Below are positions 7,100-11,978 of a stretch of 11,978 nucleotides of DNA, piece after piece. How positions within the stretch are numbered: position 1 is the stretch's first letter; the number at the start of each line of letters is the position of its first letter. Location of the stretch: positions 1-11,978 of the forward strand of contig DASTCC010000323.1 of the NCBI GenBank assembly GCA_035711465.1. The letters run 5' to 3'. Position numbers and translations under genes: made by a program. Under the pieces are notes generated by a model. That model did no database searches. It saw only the letters and a list, made by a program, of their open reading frames with translations, and was not told the origin of the DNA. The DNA is from DASTCC01 sp035711465. GTDB lineage: Bacteria; Acidobacteriota; Vicinamibacteria; Vicinamibacterales; SCN-69-37.

Positions 7100-7423
7100 T
7101 CAATGGTCGAGCACGCGCCGCATCGACAGCACGAAGTGCTCCCAGTCGCGCGTCTCCTGCAGCAGGCGCCGGCGCCCGGCCGCGGTCAGCCGGTAGACGC
7201 GGGCGCGGCGGTTGTTCTCCGACTGGGTCATCTCGGATCGCACGTCGCCGCGCACTTCGAGCCGGTGCAGCGCCGGATAGAGCGAGCCCTGGCTGGTCTT
7301 CAGGCCGTCGCCGGACATCTGGCGGATACGCTGCGAGATGTCCCAGCCGTGATTGGGGCCGAGAGCGAGGATGCGGAGGATCAGCAGGTCGAGCGTGCCC
7401 TGCAGCAGGTCGGTTTTCGCCAT
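7100..7423 (-). CDS. PadR-family transcriptional regulator (acidobacterial ADOP-linked type)
   Basis: This is a small winged-helix DNA-binding protein of 107 residues, the usual size of the short PadR class. The N terminus LLQGTLDLLILRILALGPNHGWDISQRI (about 6-33) is the PadR signature, with the recognition helix and wing around TSQGSLYPALHRLEVRGDVRSE (about 43-64). SENNRRARVYRLTAAGRRRL (68-87) is characteristic of the regulators that precede ADOP permeases. A C-terminal helix (about 88-105) would provide the dimer contact. The ATG at 7423 follows AGGAG with a short two-base gap. It is the first gene of a two-gene operon with the permease. It most likely represses its own promoter: a perfect inverted repeat overlaps the predicted transcript start directly upstream. 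The inducing signal is unknown. Confidence 0.93.
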   Translation of the reverse strand: MAKTDLLQGTLDLLILRILALGPNHGWDISQRIRQMSGDGLKTSQGSLYPALHRLEVRGDVRSEMTQSENNRRARVYRLTAAGRRRLLQETRDWEHFVLSMRRVLDH

Positions 7424-7424
7424 C

Positions 7425-7449
7425 GCTCCTCTCGGGATCCGAGAGGAGC
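7425..7449. promoter_or_regulatory. Perfect 11-bp inverted repeat, candidate PadR operator
   Basis: The left arm GCTCCTCTCGG (7425-7435) and the right arm CCGAGAGGAGC (7439-7449) are exact reverse complements separated by GAT. The palindrome ends two bases from the padR start codon, contains its AGGAG ribosome site and overlaps the predicted transcript start. PadR dimers bind inverted repeats and commonly autoregulate, so an operator is the simplest reading. A hairpin hiding the ribosome site is the alternative, but a transcript starting near 7443 would lack most of one arm. Confidence 0.6.
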
Positions 7450-7479
7450 AGCGTAAGAGATTCTCCTGTCGGAGGTCAA
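7450..7479 (-). promoter_or_regulatory. Candidate promoter of the padR-ADOP operon
   Basis: On the minus strand TTGACC (7474-7479, -35, five of six consensus bases) is followed after 18 bp by TACGCT (7450-7455, -10, with the key T1, A2 and T6). The start would fall near 7443, within the inverted repeat at 7425-7449. The spacer also holds a small GAGA-T-TCTC palindrome (7457-7465) that may be part of the operator. The site lies in the 82-bp gap between gyrA and padR, which suggests padR has its own promoter and does not depend on gyrase read-through. Confidence 0.5.
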
Positions 7480-7505
7480 GAGGTCCCTGAGCGGATTGGC
7501 CCGGC

Positions 7506-9989
7506 TCAGTTCGACGCGTCGTCGGGTCCGGCGGCCTCGACTTCCGGATCGCTCAGGGTGGCGACGCTGACCAGCCGATCGCCTTCGGCCAGATCCATCA
7601 GCTTGACACCCTGGGTGTCGCGGCCAATCGGACGCAAATCGCCCGCCGTCATGCGGATGATCTGCCCCTGTTCGGAGACGAGCAGCACCTCGTGCGAGTC
7701 GGTGACGCTGGCGATGTCGATGACCAGGCCGTTGCGGTCGCTGGTCTGCACGTTCTTCAGGCCGATGCCGCCGCGCGACTGCTGGCGGTACTCGCCGATC
7801 TCCGTGCGCTTGCCGTAGCCGTTCTCGCACACCGTGAGCAGCGTCGCATGATCGTCGACCACGACCATGGCGACGACGACGTCGCCCTCGCGCAGCTGCA
7901 TGCCGCGGACGCCGTAGGCGCTGCGGCCCATCGGCCTGGCGTCGGCCTCCGAGAAGCGGATCGCCATGCCGTTCTGCGATCCGATCACCAGATCCTTCGT
8001 GCCGTCGGTCTCGGCGACGCCGATGACGCGATCGCCCTCTTCGATCTGCATGGCGATGATGCCGGCCGAGCGCGGATTCGAGAACGCCATCAGGTCGGTC
8101 TTCTTGATCGTGCCCCTGCTCGTGCCCATGACGATGAAGCGCTTGCCCTCCTCCTCGGGGAAGCTCTGCACCTTGAGCAGCGCTGCCAGTTTCTCGCCCT
8201 CGCCCATGTGCACGAGATTGGCGATCGACTTGCCCTTGCTGCTGCGCGACACTTCTGGCACTTCGTAGACTTTCAGCCAGTAACACTTGCCGCGGTCGCT
8301 GAACACCAGGATGTACGCGTGGGTGTTGGCGACGAAAAGGTGCTGGACGACGTCTTCCTCGCGCGTCGTCATCCCGATCAGGCCCTTCCCGCCGCGGCGC
8401 TGCTTGCGGTAGGCCTCGAGCGCGGTGCGCTTGATGTAGCCGGTGCCGGTGGCGGTGATGACGACGTCCTCGTCGGCGATCAGATCCTCGACGCGGAACT
8501 CGCCGCTCTCCTCGATCAGATCGGTGCGGCGCTCGTCGCCGTACTTGTCGCGCACCGCCTTGAGCTCGTCGACGACGATGGCGATGAGCAGGTCCTCGTT
8601 CGAGAGAATCGCGCGCAGCCGCTCGATCGTTTTGACCAGCTCGGCGAGCTCGTCGAGGATCTTCTGCCGCTCCAGGCCGGTCAGGCGCTGCAGCTGCATG
8701 TCGAGAATCGCCTGCGCCTGAATCGTCGTCAGGCCGAACTGCGCGATGAGGCCGGCCCGCGCCTCGATCGGGTTCTTCGACTGCCGGATCAGCGCGATCA
8801 CCGCGTCGAGGTGATCGAGCGCGATCTTGAGGCCTTCGAGGATATGGGCCCGCGCCTCGGCCTTGCGCAGCTCGAACTCGGTGCGGCGCCGCACCACCTC
8901 GCGGCGGAACTCGATGAAGTGGTCGATGATCTCGACGAGCCCGAGCACGCGCGGGCGGCCGGCGACGATCGCCAGCAGCGTGATGCCGTAGCTCATCTGC
9001 AGCTTGGTGTGCTTGTAGAGATTGTTGAGCACGACATCGGGCAGCTCGCCGCGCTTGAGCTCGATGACGATGCGCATGCCGTCGCGATCGGATTCGTCGC
9101 GGATGTCGGAGATCCCCTCGATCCTCTTGTCGCGGACCAGCGCGGCGATGTCGGTGATGAGCGCCGCCTTGTTGACCTGATACGGAATCTCGGTCACGAC
9201 GATCGAGACGCGATCGCTCTTCTTCTGCTCCTCGAAGCTGGCCCGGCCGCGCACGATCAGGCCGCCGCGGCCCTCCTTGTAGGCGCGGAAAATGCCCTCG
9301 CGGCCGACGATGGTGCCGCCCGACGGAAAGTCCGGACCCGGAATCGTCTGCAGCAGGATGCGGAAACGCTCCTCCCTGGGCGCGTGCCGCTTTTCGATCA
9401 TCGCGATGACGCCGTCGACGACCTCGCGCATGTTGTGCGGCGGGATGTTCGTCGCCATCCCGACGGCGATGCCGGTCGATCCGTTGACCAGCAGATTCGG
9501 GAACGGCGTCGGCAGCACCACCGGTTCTTCGGTGGTCTCGTCGAAGTTCGGCCGGAAGTCGACCGTGTCCTTGTCGAGGTCCGCCATCATCGCCTCGGCG
9601 AGCGAGTCGAGGCGCGCTTCGGTGTAGCGGTAGGCGGCCGGCGGGTCGCCGTCGATCGACCCGAAGTTGCCCTGGCCGTCGACGAGCGGATAGCGCATGT
9701 TGAAGTCCTGCGCCAGACGGACGAGCGTGTCGTAAGCCGGACTGTCGCCGTGCGGATGGTAGTTGCCGATGACCTCGCCGACGATCTTCGCGCACTTGCG
9801 GTACGGGCGGTTCGAGGCCAGCCCCATCTGGCGCATCGCGAAGAGCACCCGCCGGTTGGCCGGCTTGAGCCCGTCGCGGACGTCGGGAAGCGCGCGCCCG
9901 ATGATTACGCTCATCGCGTAATCCATGTACGAGCGCTTCATCTCGTCTTCGATGTTGACCGGCACGCGAGCGGACAGATTCTGATCCAT
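7506..9989 (-). CDS. gyrA: DNA gyrase subunit A
   Basis: This is the DNA-breakage and rejoining subunit of gyrase (A2B2), which makes negative supercoils at the cost of ATP. It has 827 residues, normal for GyrA. The N-terminal winged-helix and tower region contains SYMDYAMSVIIGRALPDVRDG (20-40) and the catalytic Tyr122 in YRYTEARL. The quinolone-determining stretch keeps Ser83 and Asp87 in HPHGDSPAYD, the drug-sensitive residues in E. coli numbering, which happens to coincide. The C-terminal DNA-wrapping propeller starts with a GyrA box QRRGGKG (530-536), which marks it as GyrA and not ParC. The C-terminal tail is short and mildly acidic. Residues 41-47 read LKPANRR where E. coli has LKPVHRR. 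The ATG at 9989 lacks a clear Shine-Dalgarno. It lies 54 bp after gyrB on the same strand, so both are probably one transcript. No T-rich terminator follows the stop codon. Confidence 0.97.
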   Translation of the reverse strand: MDQNLSARVPVNIEDEMKRSYMDYAMSVIIGRALPDVRDGLKPANRRVLFAMRQMGLASNRPYRKCAKIVGEVIGNYHPHGDSPAYDTLVRLAQDFNMRYPLVDGQGNFGSIDGDPPAAYRYTEARLDSLAEAMMADLDKDTVDFRPNFDETTEEPVVLPTPFPNLLVNGSTGIAVGMATNIPPHNMREVVDGVIAMIEKRHAPREERFRILLQTIPGPDFPSGGTIVGREGIFRAYKEGRGGLIVRGRASFEEQKKSDRVSIVVTEIPYQVNKAALITDIAALVRDKRIEGISDIRDESDRDGMRIVIELKRGELPDVVLNNLYKHTKLQMSYGITLLAIVAGRPRVLGLVEIIDHFIEFRREVVRRRTEFELRKAEARAHILEGLKIALDHLDAVIALIRQSKNPIEARAGLIAQFGLTTIQAQAILDMQLQRLTGLERQKILDELAELVKTIERLRAILSNEDLLIAIVVDELKAVRDKYGDERRTDLIEESGEFRVEDLIADEDVVITATGTGYIKRTALEAYRKQRRGGKGLIGMTTREEDVVQHLFVANTHAYILVFSDRGKCYWLKVYEVPEVSRSSKGKSIANLVHMGEGEKLAALLKVQSFPEEEGKRFIVMGTSRGTIKKTDLMAFSNPRSAGIIAMQIEEGDRVIGVAETDGTKDLVIGSQNGMAIRFSEADARPMGRSAYGVRGMQLREGDVVVAMVVVDDHATLLTVCENGYGKRTEIGEYRQQSRGGIGLKNVQTSDRNGLVIDIASVTDSHEVLLVSEQGQIIRMTAGDLRPIGRDTQGVKLMDLAEGDRLVSVATLSDPEVEAAGPDDASN

Positions 9990-10025
9990 GGAGTGGCGTG
10001 AATGGCGGACGCCGGCCGCCGACGG

Positions 10026-10039
10026 GGCGCCGAGGCGCC
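10026..10039. other. GC-rich hairpin in the gyrB-gyrA spacer
   Basis: Two copies of the self-complementary GGCGCC (10026-10031 and 10034-10039) flank GA, giving a stem of at least five G:C pairs. GCCGGC at 10011-10016 and at 10037-10042 can form an alternative outer stem. The structure sits right after the gyrB stop (10044-10046) and ahead of gyrA. No T-run follows, so it is more likely an RNA processing or translation-modulating element, or simply a by-product of high GC, than a terminator. Confidence 0.35.
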
Positions 10040-10043
10040 GGCG

Positions 10044-11978
10044 CTAGATGTCCAGGTTCTTGACGTCGAGCGCGTTGTCTTCGATGAACTTGCGCCGCGG
10101 CTCGACCTGATCGCCCATCAGCGTCGTGAACATCAGGTCGGCCTCGGTGTGATCCTCGGCGCGCACCGCCAGGAGCGTGCGCTTCGACGGATCCATGGTC
10201 GTTTCCCAGAGCGTCTCGGGATTCATCTCGCCGAGGCCCTTGTAGCGGTTGACCGCCAGGCCGCGGCGGCCGGCGGCGACGAAGAACTCGACGAGATCGT
10301 CGAGTGACTCGGTGCGCCGATCCGTGTCCTTCTCGGTCTTCGCGGCCTTGACGTCGGCGGCGATGGCCGCGGCGTCCGCGGCCGGCGCCGCGGCCTCGGC
10401 CTCGGCGTCGTCGGCTTCCTGCGCGCTCGCCGCCGCGGCGGCGGTGCGAATCGTCACCGGGCCGCTGAGGAGCTCGCGGACGTCCTGATACGCGGCGAGC
10501 AGCGTGCGGAACTCCCCGGTGGTGACGAAGTCGAGATCCAGCCGGTGGCGCTTGCCGTATCCGGCCGAGCGGTCTTCGATCGTCACCGCCAGCGCCTGAT
10601 GCTCGGTGTCTTCGACGACCGCCGTGTCGACCGCGGGCGCGCGCAGATACGCGGCCAGCTGCTCGACGGCGTCCTGGGACGTCCAGAAGGTCTTGTCGCG
10701 CGCGTCGCCTTCGAGCAGCGCCAGAATCGCGCGGCGTGACGGGCCGCGGCGCTCCACCAGGTTCAGCAGCTTCCGGAACTGGATGAGCTTCTCCAGCCGC
10801 TGCTCGAGCGCTTCGCCGACGATCTCCTTGCCGTTGCCGAGCACCAGCGTCCGGGACTCGGCGGCGCGGCGGATCAGGAACGTCTCGAGCGACCGCTCGT
10901 CCTTGATGAACGTTTCCTGCCGGCCGCGCTTGGCGCGGAACAGCGGCGGCTGCGCGATGTAGATGTGCCCGCGGTCGACGAGCTCGCGCATCTGCCGGTA
11001 GAAGAACGTCAGCAGCAGCGTGCGGATGTGCGATCCGTCGACGTCGGCGTCGGTCATGATGATGACGCGGTGATAGCGCAGCTTCGCGGCGTCGAATTCG
11101 TCCTCGCCGATGCCGCAGCCGAGCGCCGCGATCAGCGTGCGGATCTCCTCGTGGCTGAGCATCTTGTCGAAGCGGGCCTTCTCGACGTTGAGGATCTTGC
11201 CCTTGATCGGCAGCACCGCCTGAAAGCGTCGGTCGCGGCCCTGTTTGGCCGACCCGCCTGCCGACTCGCCCTCGACGATGTAGAGCTCGCTCTGCGCCGG
11301 ATCGCGCTCCTGGCAGTCGGCGAGCTTGCCGGGCAGCGCGGTGTTGTCCAGCGCGCCCTTGCGACGGACCAGATCGCGGGCCTTCCGCGCCGCTTCGCGG
11401 GCCAGCGTCGCCTCGACCGCCTTGGCGATGATCCGCTTGGCGACGGCCGGCGTCTCCTCGAGGAACGCGCCGAGCCGGTCGTTGACGATGTTCTCGACGA
11501 TGCCCTTGACCTCGGTGTTGCCGAGCTTGGTCTTGGTCTGCCCCTCGAACTGCGGCTGCGGGATCTTCACCGAGATCACCGCCGTCATGCCTTCACGGAC
11601 GTCGTCGCCGCTGATGCTGTCGGTGAGCTTGTCGGCGAGGTTGTTCTTCGACGCGTAGTGGTTGATGGTGCGCGTCAGCGCGGCGCGAAAGCCCGACAGG
11701 TGCGTGCCGCCTTCGGTGGTGTTGATGTTGTTGGCGAAGGTATACGTCGTGTCCGCGTAGCTGTCGTTCCACTGCAGCGCGATCTCGACGACGATGCCGT
11801 CGCGCTCGCCGGTCATGACGATCGGCTTTTCGTTCACCGCGGTCTTGTTCTTGTTCAGGAACTCGACGAACTCGCGGATGCCGCCTTCGTAGAGGAAGCG
11901 GTGGTCCTTGCCTTCGCGCTCGTCCTCGATGGTGATGGTGACGCCGGCGTTGAGGAAGGCGAGCTCGCGCAGCCGCTG
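10044..11978 (-). CDS. gyrB: DNA gyrase subunit B (5' end outside the window)
   Basis: This is the ATPase/TOPRIM subunit of gyrase. 644 residues are visible, starting within QRLRELAFLNAGV, which aligns near residue 190 of E. coli GyrB; the GHKL ATP-binding domain therefore lies beyond the right edge. The visible part has the transducer domain (GGTHLSGFRAALTR), then TOPRIM with Glu236 in VEGESAGGSAKQGRDR and Asp310/Asp312 in MTDADVDGSH, which bind catalytic Mg2+. The C-terminal RYKGLGEMNPETLWETTMDP (578-597) and the ending NALDVKNLDI contact GyrA. The long TOPRIM insert of Gram-negative GyrB is present (about 355-510). It is followed by an Ala/Glu/Asp-rich linker (512-555) that looks disordered. 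Asp of the usual EGDSAGG motif is Glu (residue 238). It is upstream of gyrA in one direction with a 54-bp gap. A GTG at 11837 is internal and is not the start. ParE is less likely, given the adjoining gyrA and the Gram-negative GyrB insert. Confidence 0.97.
   Translation of the reverse strand, partial: QRLRELAFLNAGVTITIEDEREGKDHRFLYEGGIREFVEFLNKNKTAVNEKPIVMTGERDGIVVEIALQWNDSYADTTYTFANNINTTEGGTHLSGFRAALTRTINHYASKNNLADKLTDSISGDDVREGMTAVISVKIPQPQFEGQTKTKLGNTEVKGIVENIVNDRLGAFLEETPAVAKRIIAKAVEATLAREAARKARDLVRRKGALDNTALPGKLADCQERDPAQSELYIVEGESAGGSAKQGRDRRFQAVLPIKGKILNVEKARFDKMLSHEEIRTLIAALGCGIGEDEFDAAKLRYHRVIIMTDADVDGSHIRTLLLTFFYRQMRELVDRGHIYIAQPPLFRAKRGRQETFIKDERSLETFLIRRAAESRTLVLGNGKEIVGEALEQRLEKLIQFRKLLNLVERRGPSRRAILALLEGDARDKTFWTSQDAVEQLAAYLRAPAVDTAVVEDTEHQALAVTIEDRSAGYGKRHRLDLDFVTTGEFRTLLAAYQDVRELLSGPVTIRTAAAAASAQEADDAEAEAAAPAADAAAIAADVKAAKTEKDTDRRTESLDDLVEFFVAAGRRGLAVNRYKGLGEMNPETLWETTMDPSKRTLLAVRAEDHTEADLMFTTLMGDQVEPRRKFIEDNALDVKNLDI

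Noticed and set aside
7487..7509. Possible terminator of gyrA: CTGAGC (7487-7492) pairing with GCTCAG (7504-7509)
   Set aside because: The stem is only six bp with an 11-base loop, includes the stop codon, and no T-run follows on the minus strand.
7381..9795. Minus-strand open frame of 804 codons overlapping gyrA in another frame
   Set aside because: It is a shifted frame of gyrA and the start of padR with Arg-rich, motif-free translation.
7506..9989. Topoisomerase IV subunit ParC instead of GyrA
   Set aside because: An intact GyrA box (QRRGGKG) and the adjoining gyrB identify gyrase.
7692..10001. Plus-strand open frame of 769 codons opposite gyrA
   Set aside because: It is a shadow of gyrA: highly repetitive Asp, Arg, Ala and His content and no domain.
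11835..11837. Start of gyrB at the GTG at 11837
   Set aside because: The frame continues upstream to the window edge with clear GyrB sequence (QRLRELAFLNAGV and LYEGGIREFVEFLNKNKT), so this codon is an internal valine.

Overview
The window is strongly GC-rich, with G or C at most third codon positions. It reads as a chromosomal stretch of a high-GC member of the Acidobacteriota. The best taxonomic clue is a PadR-type repressor directly followed by an 866-residue ATPase-less FtsX/MacB permease. This pairing is the 'Acidobacterial duplicated orphan permease' (ADOP) cassette, which is greatly expanded in that phylum. The phylum is an inference from this cassette and the base composition; placement below phylum is not possible from the sequence alone.

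Layout, left to right. (1) Bases 1-92 hold an array of short GGGTCGG/CCGACCC units with an 11-bp period. The units switch orientation at about base 26.5 and so form a long imperfect palindrome. (2) leuD (37-684) and leuC (681-2102), minus strand, overlap by 4 bp (ATGA) and encode the two subunits of isopropylmalate isomerase for leucine biosynthesis. The last ~18 residues of LeuD are translated from the repeat array. (3) A 91-bp divergent spacer (2103-2193) probably carries promoters for both leuC and the next gene. (4) pcrA/uvrD (2194-4461), plus strand, encodes a complete superfamily 1A DNA helicase. (5) A padR-ADOP operon (7423 down to 4483), minus strand, converges on pcrA with only 21 bp between the stop codons. 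A perfect 11-bp inverted repeat overlaps the predicted transcription start just ahead of padR and looks like its own operator. (6) gyrA (7506-9989) and gyrB (10044 to beyond the right edge), minus strand, encode DNA gyrase. They are separated by 54 bp containing a GC-rich hairpin. gyrB lacks its N-terminal ATPase portion because the window ends there.

How the genes work together. GyrB and GyrA form the A2B2 gyrase that introduces negative supercoils. LeuC and LeuD form one [4Fe-4S] dehydratase. PadR most likely represses its own operon and thereby the ADOP permease, whose substrate cannot be read from sequence. PcrA is a stand-alone repair/replication helicase. Every base from 37 to 11978 lies within a gene or within a spacer of 91 bp or less. 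No tRNA, rRNA, transposon, CRISPR array or prophage signal was seen.

The window is mostly housekeeping. I did not find a convincing new multi-gene system. The most unusual items are the 11-bp-period array that extends LeuD, the palindromic candidate PadR operator, the PadR/ADOP pair with its N-terminal helical prefix, and sequence departures at drug- and DNA-proximal positions of gyrase (Ala44-Asn45 in GyrA; Glu in place of Asp in the GyrB TOPRIM motif; an Ala/Glu/Asp-rich linker in GyrB).
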